Shown here piece after piece: positions 1 through 9,685 of a stretch of DNA of 64,000 bases. Every line of letters begins with the position of its first letter. Position 1 is the stretch's first letter. Position numbers and translations under genes: made by a program. The notes under the pieces are model-generated. The model had not been told where the DNA came from. It ran no database searches and saw only the letters and a list, made by a program, of their open reading frames with translations. Source of the DNA: Bradyrhizobium semiaridum (GTDB lineage: Bacteria; Pseudomonadota; Alphaproteobacteria; Rhizobiales; Xanthobacteraceae); NCBI RefSeq assembly GCF_020329505.1, contig NZ_JAGKJJ010000012.1:124001-188000 (forward strand), in the 5' to 3' direction.

Positions 1-93
1 ATCCTCGCCGCCTGCGGCCAGCTCAAGTCGGAGACCGAAAAGCTGTCCGCCCGCGAGCGCCAGGCGCTCCGCGCGATGGCGATGACGGATTGA
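1..93 (+). CDS. rlmN: RlmN 23S rRNA/tRNA adenine-C2 methyltransferase, C-terminal 30 residues
   Basis: The reading frame open at the left edge ends with TGA at 91-93 and gives a 30-residue tail. It contains the stretch AACGQL, which matches the end of the RlmN radical-SAM methyltransferase, where the last catalytic cysteine region reads similarly in E. coli. RlmN methylates A2503 of 23S rRNA and A37 of some tRNAs. Only the tail is visible, so the radical SAM motif cannot be checked and the call rests on this short match. Confidence 0.6.
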
Positions 94-121
94 GTGTTGT
101 GGCGCGCCGCCGTCTCCACAT

Positions 122-200
122 CGTCATTGCGAGGAGCGGAGCGACGAAGCAATCCACGTCCCGGCAAGCTCAGAGCTGGATTGCTTCGTGGAGCCTGTCA
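122..200. repeat. Palindromic intergenic repeat (GTCATTGCGAGGAGC type)
   Basis: A unit beginning GTCATTGCGAGGAGCGGAGC, with AAGCAATCCA and its complement TGGATTGCTT forming the two arms. A second copy lies at 751-835, so the small membrane-protein gene 251-742 is bracketed by two copies. The right arm of this copy is degenerate. Confidence 0.7.
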
Positions 201-250
201 TCCGGCAGCGCATTGCGCTGACCGGGTGGCTCGCAAGACGGGGAAATAGT

Positions 251-742
251 ATGGCGCTGATCGGCCGCCTGTTCGTCGTCGCCTTTGCCTTCCTGATGGC
301 CTGCTTCGCGGCCGGCGTCATCGTGGTCGTCGCGGTGCTCTATCCCGAGATCAGCGATCTCGCCGGCGGCCCGATCGACCAGAGCGCCGTCAATATCGTC
401 CTCGGCTTCGGCTTCATCTTCATTTCCGGCTTCGCGCTGCTGCCCGCCCTCATCATCGTGCTGATCACCGAGGCGTTCAGCATCCGCAGCGTGCTGGCCT
501 ACGCCGTCGGCGGCGCGCTGGTCGGTGCGGCCTGCTATCTCGGCCTCGTGCCGTTCGATTCCGACATGATGCAGTTCCACGGCATCGTGCGGCGGCACAT
601 GGAGATCATGACCGGCGCCGGCATCGTCGCCGGCCTCGTCTACTGGCTGATCGCCGGCCGCGCCGCCGGCGTCTGGCGCGAGCCGCGGCGTCCCTTGCAG
701 CCACCTCCGCCGCTGCCCTCGCAATCGCGACCGCAGCCGTGA
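251..742 (+). CDS. Small integral membrane protein, function unknown
   Basis: A 163-residue protein with about four hydrophobic segments: roughly residues 5-30, 50-75, 85-110 and 125-145. It ends in a short basic, proline-rich tail (PPPPLPSQ). The ATG at 251 is preferred over an in-frame ATG at 188 because 188 lies inside the upstream palindromic repeat and the protein from 251 opens directly with a membrane segment; GGGGAAA just upstream can serve as ribosome-binding site. I recognise no catalytic motif. It stands alone between rlmN and a PAP2 phosphatase, all on the plus strand, with a repeat on each side. A conserved hypothetical inner-membrane protein is the most that can be said. Confidence 0.7.
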   Translation: MALIGRLFVVAFAFLMACFAAGVIVVVAVLYPEISDLAGGPIDQSAVNIVLGFGFIFISGFALLPALIIVLITEAFSIRSVLAYAVGGALVGAACYLGLVPFDSDMMQFHGIVRRHMEIMTGAGIVAGLVYWLIAGRAAGVWREPRRPLQPPPPLPSQSRPQP

Positions 743-750
743 TCCATCCC

Positions 751-835
751 GTCATCGCGAGCAAAGCGAAGCAATCCATCGCTCTGCGCGCACGGAAGCA
801 TGGATTGCTTCGTCGCTTCGCTCCTCGCAATGACG
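751..835. repeat. Palindromic intergenic repeat (GTCATTGCGAGGAGC type), second copy
   Basis: The arms read GAAGCAATCCAT and ATGGATTGCTTC, with outer ends GTCATCGCGAG and CTCGCAATGAC. Same family as 122-200. It fills most of the gap between the membrane-protein gene and the PAP2 gene and could fold as a long hairpin in the transcript. Confidence 0.75.
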
Positions 836-878
836 GCAGGGGTTTTCTTGCCCCGCCACCTCGGCTAAACCGCGCGCC

Positions 879-1661
879 ATGAACCGGACCGGACTTGTCA
901 TCGCGCTGGCGCTGGCGCTCGTCATCGGCATCCTGTTCGGGATTTATCCCGAGCTCGACCTGAAGCTGGCGGCGGTGTTCTACGATGCCGCGCAAAAAAC
1001 CTTTCCGCTGAAGCTCGATGCGGTGGCATCGTTCGCGCGCGATGCGGCGATGTGGATCGCCTGGGCGCTGGTGCTGCCGGCGATCGTGACCATCGTGGTG
1101 AAATTCATTCGGCCGGACCGACCGATGCTGATGTCGGGCCGCGCCGCGGTGTTCCTGCTCACCACGATGCTGCTCTCCGCGGGTGTGCTGACCAACTTCA
1201 CCTTCAAGAGCTATTGGGGCCGGCCGCGGCCGGTGGCGGTGGCCCAGTTCAACGGCACGCAATCCTTCGTGCCGTGGTGGGACCCGCGCGGCGCCTGCGC
1301 GCGCAACTGCTCGTTCTTTTCGGGCGAGGGCGCCACCGCGTTCTGGACCTATGCGCCGGCAGCGCTGACGCCGCCGCCCTGGCGGCCGCTGGCCTTTGCC
1401 GCGGCGACGGTGTTCGGCGTCGTCACCAGCGGGCTCAGGATGGCGTTCGGCGGCCATTTCTTCACCGATGTCGCGATCGCCGGCCTGGTGTCGTTTTTCG
1501 TCGTCTGGCTGTTCTACGCCCTGATCTATCGCTGGGCGGCGACCCGGCTGACCGACGAGCAGGTCGATGCGGCGCTGACCCGGCTGGCGCAGCCCGGCTA
1601 CCGGCTGATGCAGCGCTGGCGCGGGCGGGCGCAGACCGAATCCGGCGAGCGTCAGGCCTGA
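879..1661 (+). CDS. PAP2-family membrane phosphatase
   Basis: A 260-residue protein of the type 2 phosphatidic acid phosphatase family. The three family motifs are visible in order: K-x6-RP in KSYWGRPRP (about residues 109-117), SGE in FFSGEGA (about 147-153) in place of the usual PSGH, and R-x5-H-x3-D in RMAFGGHFFTD (about 186-196) with the catalytic histidine. Several hydrophobic segments place the active site at the outer face of the inner membrane. Family members remove phosphate from lipid phosphates such as phosphatidic acid, undecaprenyl-PP or lipid A; the SGE variant recalls lipid A phosphatases, but the substrate cannot be read from sequence. It precedes argG with no evident functional link. 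Confidence 0.85.
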   Translation: MNRTGLVIALALALVIGILFGIYPELDLKLAAVFYDAAQKTFPLKLDAVASFARDAAMWIAWALVLPAIVTIVVKFIRPDRPMLMSGRAAVFLLTTMLLSAGVLTNFTFKSYWGRPRPVAVAQFNGTQSFVPWWDPRGACARNCSFFSGEGATAFWTYAPAALTPPPWRPLAFAAATVFGVVTSGLRMAFGGHFFTDVAIAGLVSFFVVWLFYALIYRWAATRLTDEQVDAALTRLAQPGYRLMQRWRGRAQTESGERQA

Positions 1662-1692
1662 TTAAAGGCGTGCCCAGCCCGGCGAAATTTGA

Positions 1693-3075
<1,383 letters not shown>

Positions 3076-3102
3076 TCGCGCAAACGTCGCAACAAACTCA
3101 GT

Positions 3103-3215
3103 GTCGTCCCTGCGAAAGCAGGGACCCAGAACCACGAATGCTGATCGCTTTGCGACGCCGGAACGACGAGTCTCTTCCGCCGCGGAGTATGGATCTCTGC
3201 TTTCGCAGGGACGAC
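3103..3215. repeat. Palindromic intergenic repeat (GTCGTCCCTGCGAAAGCAGG type)
   Basis: The left end reads GTCGTCCCTGCGAAAGCAGG and the right end TGCTTTCGCAGGGACGAC. These are inverted copies of the same unit around about 60 bases of spacer. It separates argG from the convergent TetR gene and may act as a transcription stop or mRNA stabiliser. Related units occur at 13409-13435 and 52165-52205. Confidence 0.8.
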
Positions 3216-3233
3216 ATCGGGAGAGACCATGAG

Positions 3234-3821
3234 CTACTTCACCCTGAGCGCGTCCAGCAGCGAACGGAACGCGCGGGCGTAATCCGCGCCGCTCTTGCCG
3301 ATGTCCGGCCCGGCCGACACCGCGACCGCGGCTTCCGTCACCGCGCCGAGCAATAGCCGCGCCAGCGGCTCGATCGGCTGCTTTGCGATGACGCCGGCCT
3401 CCATCGCCGCTGACAGCGCGCGCGGAAACTTGCCGCCGAAATGCTTGGCGTCGATCTCGCGCCAGCGCTCCCAGCCGAGCACCGCGGGGCCGTCGCGCAG
3501 GATGATCTGGCCGGTCGGACCTTTTGCGCAGGCCGCGAAATAGCCCTGCGTGCCCGCCGCCATCGCGGCCAGCGGATCGTTCTCGGCGCGCGAGATGCGG
3601 TCGAGATCGGCGACGAGATCGAGCGAGACCTGCTCGAACACCGCGGCGAATACCGCCTCCTTGGTCGCGAAGTGATGATAGACCGCGCCTTTTGCCACGC
3701 GCGCGCCCGCGGCGATGTCATCGATCGTCGCCGCCGCAAAGCCGCGTTCGCCAAAAATGCGCCGCGCCGCCTTGACGATGGCCGCTCTGGTCTTCTCGCG
3801 CCGCTCGGCCTGGGTTGCCAT
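3234..3821 (-). CDS. TetR/AcrR-family transcriptional regulator
   Basis: A 195-residue regulator. The N-terminal helix-turn-helix is clear: TRAAIVKAARRIFGERGF, then ATIDDIAAGARVAKGAVYHHFATKEAVF, at about residues 10-60. The C-terminal two thirds would form the ligand-binding and dimer domain. The start at 3821 (MATQAERREK) is chosen over an in-frame ATG at 3857 because the DNA-binding domain begins only a few residues later. The gene is divergent from the SnoaL-like gene at 3919, and two near-identical inverted repeats lie between them at 3864-3903. It therefore probably represses itself and that gene; the ligand is unknown. Confidence 0.92.
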   Translation of the reverse strand: MATQAERREKTRAAIVKAARRIFGERGFAAATIDDIAAGARVAKGAVYHHFATKEAVFAAVFEQVSLDLVADLDRISRAENDPLAAMAAGTQGYFAACAKGPTGQIILRDGPAVLGWERWREIDAKHFGGKFPRALSAAMEAGVIAKQPIEPLARLLLGAVTEAAVAVSAGPDIGKSGADYARAFRSLLDALRVK

Positions 3822-3863
3822 GATCGTATCTCTAGCCCAGTTCCCTCCCCGCGCCAATTGACT

Positions 3864-3903
3864 TACCGACCTTCAGTCGATAAATACCGACCAATAGTCG
3901 GTA
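3864..3903. promoter_or_regulatory. Two tandem TetR-type operators
   Basis: Two inverted repeats with the layout TACCGAC-N5-GTCGGTA. The site at 3885-3903 is perfect (spacer CAATA). The site at 3864-3882 has one mismatch (GTCGATA, spacer CTTCA). Their centres are 21 bases apart, two turns of helix, so two dimers could bind the same DNA face. They lie between the divergent TetR gene and the SnoaL-like gene, and the right site ends 15 bases before the latter's ATG. Confidence 0.85.
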
Positions 3904-3918
3904 AATGGAGACGTCGCC

Positions 3919-4284
3919 ATGCCCTCACTGAAAACGCTGCAGGCCTTCGCCGACACGGTCGAATCCAACGACCATGTCGGTGCCATCAAGAATTTCTACG
4001 CCGCGGATGCCCGCACCCAGGAGAACGACGGCGAATGGCGGGTCGGGCGCGAGGCGCTGGCGGCGCGCGAGGCGGCGGTGCTGGCCGCGGTCGCCGGCGT
4101 CAAGACCACGCGGCTCGGTCCGCTGCTGCTCGACGGCGATCATTCCGCGATCTGCTGGCGCTTCGAATTCACCGCCAAGGACGGCAAGGTCCGCGCCATG
4201 GAGGAGGTCGCCTGGCAGACCTGGCGCGGCGAGGAACTGGTCGAGGAGCGCTTCTTCTACGATCCGCAGCAGATGGCGCGGTGA
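3919..4284 (+). CDS. SnoaL-like (NTF2-fold) small protein
   Basis: A 121-residue protein fitting the SnoaL-like/NTF2-like superfamily. It starts with a helical stretch followed by an FYAADARTQENDGEWRVGREAL segment typical of the cone-shaped fold, and then alternating strands that include ICWRFEF and EEVAWQTW. Family members range from polyketide cyclases and isomerases to small-ligand binding proteins, so no reaction is assigned. It is divergent from a TetR gene and sits right behind two tandem operators, so expression is probably induced when that regulator binds its ligand. The ATG at 3919 follows a GGAG at about nine bases. Confidence 0.8.
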   Translation: MPSLKTLQAFADTVESNDHVGAIKNFYAADARTQENDGEWRVGREALAAREAAVLAAVAGVKTTRLGPLLLDGDHSAICWRFEFTAKDGKVRAMEEVAWQTWRGEELVEERFFYDPQQMAR

Positions 4285-4403
4285 GGTCGGCGGCGGCGGT
4301 GGCCTTGCGGCAATACGACCCGGCACGGCCTCATTGCAGCGTCATCCGCGACCGCTAGCCTCTGCCGTCGCGCAACGGAGATGCGCGAAGGCGGAGCACC
4401 ACC

Positions 4404-6161
4404 ATGATCAGGCAATTTGCCACCGCAGCAGCCACGCTGCTGCTGTCGGCCACGGCAGCGCTGGCCCAAACCATCTTTCCGATCGACCGCGCCGATATCC
4501 TCGCCGGCGCGAAATTCGATTTCAAGGTAGAGTTTCCCGATGCGGTCGATCCGGCGAAGCTGAAGGTCACGCTGAACGGGACTGATTACGCCGCGGCGTT
4601 CGGCCAGAGCGGTAGCTTCATCGCGCGCGAGGCCGGTAAGGACCAGTCGGCACTGCTGCTGCGCGATGTCGTGCTCGACAAGCCCGGCGCGGTCACGGTC
4701 GAGGTCAGCGACGGCACGCGAAGCCGTGCGGTGACGTGGACGGTCTATGACACGCCTGCGCGCAAGGCGAGGAACGTGATCCTGTTCATCGGCGACGGCA
4801 TGTCGCCGGCGCATCGCGCCGCGGCACGGATCCTCTCCAAGGGCATCGCGGAGGGCAAGAGCCGCGGCAAGCTCGCGATCGACGACATGCCGCAGATGGC
4901 GCTGGTCGCCACCGCAGGTTCGGACTCGATCATCACGGATTCGGCCAACGCCGCCAGCGCCTACGCCACCGGCCACAAGGCCGCGGTCAACGCGCTGGGC
5001 GTCTATGCCGATCGCACGCCCGATCCGCTGGATGATCCGAGGGTCGAGACCATCGCAAGTGTGGCGAAACGCAAGCTCGACCTCGCCATCGGCATCGTCA
5101 CCAACACCGAGGTGGAGGATGCGACGCCGGCGGCAATGATCGCGCACACTCGCCGCCGCGCCGCCTATGATGCGATCGTCGCGCAGTATTTCGACGCTAG
5201 GCCCGATGTGCTGATGGGCGGCGGCAGCGCCAATTTCCTGCCGAAATCCGCGCGCGGTTCGAAGCGCGCGGACGAAGTCGATTATCTCGCCCGCTTCCGC
5301 GAGGCCGGCTATCCGATCGCGACCACGCGAAGTGAGCTCAACACGCTCGCGGCGAAGCCCGACACCCGCCAATTGCTCGGCCTGTTCGCCACCGGCAACA
5401 TGGACGGCGTGCTCGACCGCAAATTCCTCAAGCGCGGCGGAGTGACAAAATTCCCCGAGCAGCCGGACCTGACCGAGCAGGTGCAGGCCGCGCTCAATAT
5501 CCTGTCGAAGCATAACGCCGGCTTCTTCCTGATGGTGGAATCCGGCCTGATCGACAAATACGCCCATCTGCTCGACATGGAGCGCGCGGTCTACGACACC
5601 ATTATGCTCGACAATGCGGTGCGGCTGGCGAAGGACTGGGCCAAAGCGCGCGGCGATGACACGCTGATCCTGGTGGTGGCGGACCACAACCATCCGAACA
5701 GCCTGGTCGGCACCATCAACGACGACATGAGCGTGACGCCGAACGTACCGCTGCGCGAGCGCGTTGGGGTCTACGAGAAGGCCGGCTTTCCGAACTATCC
5801 GGCGCCCGACGCCGAAGGCTATCCGTCGCGGGTCGACGTCAGCCGGCGGCTTGCGATCTTCTCCGCCAGCCTGCCCGACCATTACGAGACGTTCCGCCCG
5901 AAGCTCGACGATCCGAACGAGCCGACGGTGAAAGGCGATGCGCCCGACACCTTCAAGGCCAACGACAAATACAAGGACGTGCCCGGCGTCCTGCTGCGCT
6001 TCGGCAATCTGCCGGCGATGATCGGCGCCAGCGTGCATTCCGGCGAGGACGTCATCCTCACCGCGACCGGCCCCGGCAGCGAGCGCGTCCATGGTTCGAT
6101 GGACAACACCGAGGTGTTTCGGGTGATGGCCGAAGCATTGGGGCTGGGTGCAGGGAAGTAG
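4404..6161 (+). CDS. Exported alkaline phosphatase
   Basis: A 585-residue protein of the classical alkaline phosphatase family. A signal peptide ends near TAALAQ (residues 1-22), which sends it to the periplasm. An Ig-like region of about 90 residues follows, then the catalytic domain from VILFIGDGMS (about 126-135, metal-binding Asp). The nucleophile is the serine of TDSANAASAYATG at about residue 180. Later metal ligands are in VESGLIDKYAHLLDMERA and VVADHNHPN. It hydrolyses phosphate monoesters, presumably for phosphate scavenging. No clear PHO box was found in the 120 bases upstream. Confidence 0.92.
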   Translation: MIRQFATAAATLLLSATAALAQTIFPIDRADILAGAKFDFKVEFPDAVDPAKLKVTLNGTDYAAAFGQSGSFIAREAGKDQSALLLRDVVLDKPGAVTVEVSDGTRSRAVTWTVYDTPARKARNVILFIGDGMSPAHRAAARILSKGIAEGKSRGKLAIDDMPQMALVATAGSDSIITDSANAASAYATGHKAAVNALGVYADRTPDPLDDPRVETIASVAKRKLDLAIGIVTNTEVEDATPAAMIAHTRRRAAYDAIVAQYFDARPDVLMGGGSANFLPKSARGSKRADEVDYLARFREAGYPIATTRSELNTLAAKPDTRQLLGLFATGNMDGVLDRKFLKRGGVTKFPEQPDLTEQVQAALNILSKHNAGFFLMVESGLIDKYAHLLDMERAVYDTIMLDNAVRLAKDWAKARGDDTLILVVADHNHPNSLVGTINDDMSVTPNVPLRERVGVYEKAGFPNYPAPDAEGYPSRVDVSRRLAIFSASLPDHYETFRPKLDDPNEPTVKGDAPDTFKANDKYKDVPGVLLRFGNLPAMIGASVHSGEDVILTATGPGSERVHGSMDNTEVFRVMAEALGLGAGK

Positions 6162-6251
6162 GTGCGAACGACGCGTTGTTGTCGCGCCCTCGCTGTACCC
6201 CGCAAGCGGGAGGGGCATATTTCCCGCGCGAAGGCTTGCGAGCGTTCCACA

Positions 6252-6280
6252 AACAAATGGCCGGGATCGCTCCCGGCCAT
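6252..6280 (-). terminator. Rho-independent terminator after the OmpA-like gene
   Basis: A hairpin with arms ATGGCCGGGA and TCCCGGCCAT (6257-6280) around a four-base loop. On the minus strand it is followed by TTTGTTTG. It lies 25 bases beyond the stop codon of the OmpA-like gene. Confidence 0.75.
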
Positions 6281-6304
6281 GTCGTGTCTTGCTCGGTTGC
6301 TCGT

Positions 6305-8512
6305 TCAACGCGGCGGTGCGGCGGAGGCGGTGCCGCCGTTGAGCAGCGGGGTGATGCGGCGGACGGTGACGCGCCGGTTGATGCGGCTCGGCCCGTCGGT
6401 CTGCTCCTTGAGATACTGCTCGCCATAGCCCTGCGACGTCAGGTTCTCGGCCGGCACGTTGAACTGCTGGGTCAGCAATTCGGCCGCGGCCTGCGCCCGG
6501 CGGTCCGACAGCGACAGATTATCAACGTCGTTGCCGACCGCGTCGGTGTGGCCCTCGATCAGGAACACCTCGCTCGGGTTGCGCTGGATCGCACGGTTGA
6601 TGCCGTCGGCGATCGTCTGCAGCTTCGCGGCCTGGTCCGGCGGGATGGTCCACGATCCGGTGTCGAACGTGATGGTGTCGATGTCGACGCTCGGCATCCG
6701 CATGCGGACGTTCGGGCTGTAGCGGATCTCGTCAAGCGAGTAGCGGCGCTCGATCCGCTCCACCGGCGGCGCCTCCATGGTCTGGTAGATGACATCCGGC
6801 GGCGCATCCTCCGCGCTGACGATGTAGCGGTCGTAGGGGATGTTGACCACCGGCGGCGGCACGTCGACATAGAAGCCGCCGACCGCGCGCGGATCGCGGT
6901 AGCTGTTGTCGATGATCACGAGCTCGCGGCCGCCGCGATCCCTTCGGATCCGGCGCAGCATCTGGCCGTCGGGGCCGACCACCGTGATGATCTCGCTGCC
7001 GTCGGGCCGCACCACGACGGTGCGGGTCTCGCCGCCGATCGTTTCGGTGCGAATGTCGCGCGCGCCGTAGCGGAAGCGATAGACGTCGTCGCCGCGGACA
7101 TAGGCCTGTCCGCTCGGGTCGCGCACGATGATGCGGTCGGGTTCGGTGTAGATGGTGCGGCCGTCCTCGACCACCTCGCGCCGCTCCCTGTGCAGGTCGG
7201 CGATGGTGCCGCCGATGATCGCGCCGGCGACCACGCCGGCACCGACCGCAGCACCGATGGCGAGCGGCTTGATGTTGTCATGACGCGGCGGCGGCGGCAG
7301 CGGCGCCGTCACCTGCGGCGCGCGTTGGAAGGCCGGCGCGACCGTCGGCGGAGCGTTTTGCGCGCGGCCGGGCGGCGGCGTTGCGGCTGCAGAGCCGGGC
7401 ACCACAGTCGGCGCGGTGGCGCCGTCACGACGCACCAGCGGCGCGCCGGGTTGCGCCGCCTGCGGGGCGGCTGGCGCTCCGGCAGCTGGCGCTCCAGCCG
7501 GTGGCGTGGCAGCGGCGGGAGCCTGTCCGGGCACGCCCGGCCGCACCGGCGCTTGGGCGCCGCCAGGTGCAGGCGGTGTGGCTGTGGGAGCGGGCTGCCC
7601 CGGTGCTGGCGTGGCTGCGCCAGGCGGTGTGCCCGGAGCCGGCCTTGCACCAGGCGGGGTCGTGCCCGGCTGCGGGCGAGCACCGGGACCCGGTGCCGGC
7701 GCAGCGGCGGGCGGTGTCGCACCCGGCTGCGGACGCGCACCCGGTGCGGGGCTCGGCGTAGCCGCGGGCGGTGTTGCGGCTGGCGCAGGCGTTGCGGCCG
7801 CGGGAGGAGTTGCGCCTGGCTGTGGCCGTGCACTCGGCGCGGGGCTCGGCGTGGCCGCGGGAGGCGGTGCACCTGGGGTTGCGGGACGCGCGGCGGGTCC
7901 GGCTCCCGGCGGCGGAGTCGCCGGACGCTCCGGCGTTGCGGCAGCCGGCGGTGTCGGAGAGGGACGCGCTGGCGCAGCAGCGGGCGGCGGCGTCGGAGAC
8001 GGGCGTGCGGGCGCGGCCGCCGGAGGCGGGATCGGCGTGGGATGCGCAGGTGCGGCCGCAGGCGGCGGGGTCGGAGCCGGCCTTGCAGGTGCAGCCGCGG
8101 GCGGAGCGGGTGGTGTCGGATGTGCCGGGGCAGCTGCGGGCGGCGGCGTCGGGGCCGGCCGCGCCGGTGCGGCTGCAGGCGGAGGAGGTGGCGTCGGCCG
8201 TGCCGGGGCGGCAGCGGGCGGCGGGGCAGGCGGCGTGGGCCGTGCCGGGGCCGCCGCGGGCGGCGGTGCGGGATGCGGCGCGGCGGCCGGCGGTTGCGCC
8301 GGGCGTGCCGGCGGCGCACCTGCCGGCGGCGTCGGGTGCGCCGGACCGCCCGGTGCGGGCCGGGCCTTCGGCTTGCCGTCGGGTCCGGTTTCCTCTTTCG
8401 GCTGCGCCTGCGCGACGACCAGCGGCGAAGTTTGCGCGTGCGATGCTGAGGCGGCGAATTGCATCACCGTCAGCGCTGTCGTGGCAAGCAGCACGAGACG
8501 AAGCTTTGTCAT
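6305..8512 (-). CDS. Proline/alanine-rich OmpA-family outer membrane protein
   Basis: A 735-residue envelope protein in three parts. A signal peptide (MTKLRLVLLATTALTVMQFA, ending at SHAQ) is followed by a very long Pro/Ala-rich region of roughly residues 35-390 built from degenerate PTPPPAAAPARP-like units. Next comes a small hydrophobic glycine-zipper segment (IGAAVGAGVVAGAIIGGTIA) and a region of repeated YVRGDDVYRFRYG/RTVVVRPDGSEI-like strands. The C-terminal OmpA domain (last ~120 residues: FDTGSWTI, EGHTDAVGN, LSDRRAQAAAELL, INRRVTVRR) binds peptidoglycan. Start 8512 is chosen because it yields the signal peptide. The protein probably ties the outer membrane to the cell wall, with the Pro/Ala region spanning the periplasm. 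Confidence 0.88.
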   Translation of the reverse strand: MTKLRLVLLATTALTVMQFAASASHAQTSPLVVAQAQPKEETGPDGKPKARPAPGGPAHPTPPAGAPPARPAQPPAAAPHPAPPPAAAPARPTPPAPPPAAAPARPTPPPPPAAAPARPAPTPPPAAAPAHPTPPAPPAAAPARPAPTPPPAAAPAHPTPIPPPAAAPARPSPTPPPAAAPARPSPTPPAAATPERPATPPPGAGPAARPATPGAPPPAATPSPAPSARPQPGATPPAAATPAPAATPPAATPSPAPGARPQPGATPPAAAPAPGPGARPQPGTTPPGARPAPGTPPGAATPAPGQPAPTATPPAPGGAQAPVRPGVPGQAPAAATPPAGAPAAGAPAAPQAAQPGAPLVRRDGATAPTVVPGSAAATPPPGRAQNAPPTVAPAFQRAPQVTAPLPPPPRHDNIKPLAIGAAVGAGVVAGAIIGGTIADLHRERREVVEDGRTIYTEPDRIIVRDPSGQAYVRGDDVYRFRYGARDIRTETIGGETRTVVVRPDGSEIITVVGPDGQMLRRIRRDRGGRELVIIDNSYRDPRAVGGFYVDVPPPVVNIPYDRYIVSAEDAPPDVIYQTMEAPPVERIERRYSLDEIRYSPNVRMRMPSVDIDTITFDTGSWTIPPDQAAKLQTIADGINRAIQRNPSEVFLIEGHTDAVGNDVDNLSLSDRRAQAAAELLTQQFNVPAENLTSQGYGEQYLKEQTDGPSRINRRVTVRRITPLLNGGTASAAPPR

Positions 8513-8740
8513 GTCTTGGAATCCCCGGCGGAAGATCTGGCAGGAAGCTAAAACGAGAGAACCGAACAATTCGGCAGGACGATGAACCGCCAGCCGTGAG
8601 GCCGCAATGTGGCGACTGACTAGCTGTAGCCGCACTTTATTTCGACATCATAACGAGTTGCAGCCGCATTTGTTCACGGCGCATTCAGACGCAACGTTCG
8701 GACATGGAATGATCCGCGGCAGAACCGAGGCAGATCTGCT

Positions 8741-9037
8741 TTATCGCGGACGAAGCTGATCCGTCGCCGGTGGCGGACCGGGTGGTGGTGCAGGCGGCCC
8801 GCGCACCGGCAACTCTTCCGGCGTGTTGCCAGGCAGTTCGTCTGGCCGCGCCGGTTCACCGGGCTCGCGCACCGGTGTGGGAATCTCCGGCCGAGGATTG
8901 CCCGGAGGAATTCCGGGCGGCGGTTCGCGCGGCGTGCCCGGCGTTGCCGGTGGAATTTCCGGCGGCTCGGTCGGCACCGAGGCGAGGATCCCGGAAGTCA
9001 GCAGCGTCTCGTCGATGCCGTCGCGGACAGCGGTCAT
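8741..9037 (-). CDS. Small proline-rich protein, function unknown
   Basis: A 98-residue protein (MTAVRDGIDETLL...) whose last ~70 residues are dominated by Pro with Glu and Gly: PEIPPATPGTPREPPPGIPP, then PGNPRPEIPTPVREPGEPAR. No signal peptide or membrane segment is evident. Starts at 9049 (MERS) or 9082 (GTG) are possible; 9037 is the first from which the sequence looks protein-like. Such Pro-rich short proteins are usually disordered. It precedes the OmpA-like gene on the same strand, separated by about 230 bases. Real but of unknown role; low-complexity sequence keeps confidence moderate. Confidence 0.5.
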   Translation of the reverse strand: MTAVRDGIDETLLTSGILASVPTEPPEIPPATPGTPREPPPGIPPGNPRPEIPTPVREPGEPARPDELPGNTPEELPVRGPPAPPPGPPPATDQLRPR

Positions 9038-9100
9038 TGATCGCTCCATCGGACATTGAAACGACAACGGATCGCGCCGCACGACGTTCCAGCACCGCGT

Positions 9101-9487
9101 TCATTCCGGAGCGTGGCAGACCGCCTCGATATTGTGACCGTCGGGATCGCGCACGAAGGCGCCGTAATAGTTGGCGTGATAATGCGAGCGAATGCCGGGC
9201 GGACCATTGTCGGTGCCGCCAGCGGCTATCGCGGCCTTGTAAAAGGCATCGACGGTGGCGCGGTCATTTGCCGTGATCGCGATATGCACCGGCTTGTTCA
9301 TCGCGCCTTCGCCGCCGATCCAGAAGTCCGGCTTGCCATTGGCGCCGAAGCCGGCCGCGGGTTCATGCCCGGTCAGCTCTGCCGGCACTTCCTTGATCAG
9401 GCTGTAGCCGAGCGGCGCCAACGCCTTTTCATAGAACGCCTTTGCGCGCGCGTAGTCGGAGACGGAAAAGCCGATATGGTCGATCAT
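9101..9487 (-). CDS. VOC-family (glyoxalase/dioxygenase fold) protein
   Basis: A 128-residue protein opening with MIDHIGFSVSDYARAKAFYEKALAPLGY, the standard first beta-alpha-beta module of the vicinal oxygen chelate superfamily. The second module contains PVHIAITANDRATVDAFYKAAIAAGG. The final strand carries DPDGHNIEAVCH with a likely metal-ligand Glu, and H4 of the first strand is another candidate ligand. Members include glyoxalases, ring-cleaving dioxygenases and fosfomycin-resistance proteins; this single-domain form cannot be assigned a substrate. It is a lone minus-strand gene. Confidence 0.88.
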   Translation of the reverse strand: MIDHIGFSVSDYARAKAFYEKALAPLGYSLIKEVPAELTGHEPAAGFGANGKPDFWIGGEGAMNKPVHIAITANDRATVDAFYKAAIAAGGTDNGPPGIRSHYHANYYGAFVRDPDGHNIEAVCHAPE

Positions 9488-9534
9488 CGCGAGCCTCCTT
9501 TATGGTGACGCATGTCTGTCCACGTTCCTCGCTT

Positions 9535-9660
9535 CACCTCCCCTTGAAAAGGGGAGGTCGCTTTGCTCGTCAGAGCAAAGCGGGTGAGGATCTATCTCTC
9601 CACCGACATCGTCGCCGGTGGCTGACCCCGACCCCGACCATCCCCCTTGCAGGGGGAAAG
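9535..9660. repeat. Intergenic repeat (CTCCCCTTGAAAAGGGGAGG type)
   Basis: The unit reads CTCCCCTTGAAAAGGGGAGG, then GCTTTGCTCGTCAGAGCAAAGC, then an inverted end CCCCTTGCAGGGGGA. Two nested hairpins are visible. A related copy, with GCTTTGCTCTTCGAGCAAAGC, is at 27136-27200. Confidence 0.75.
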
Positions 9661-9685
9661 AAGACCGATCCGCATGGGAGCGGGA

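Noticed and set aside
6176-8449. A 757-codon frame antisense to the OmpA-like gene, very Arg-rich
   Set aside because: It reads the complement of a Pro/Ala repeat as Arg/Gly; the opposite strand has a signal peptide, an OmpA domain and a terminator.
6305-8512. Short tandem units in the Pro/Ala region considered as a CRISPR-like or minisatellite array
   Set aside because: The units are in-frame codon-level repeats within one protein, without constant repeats or unique spacers.
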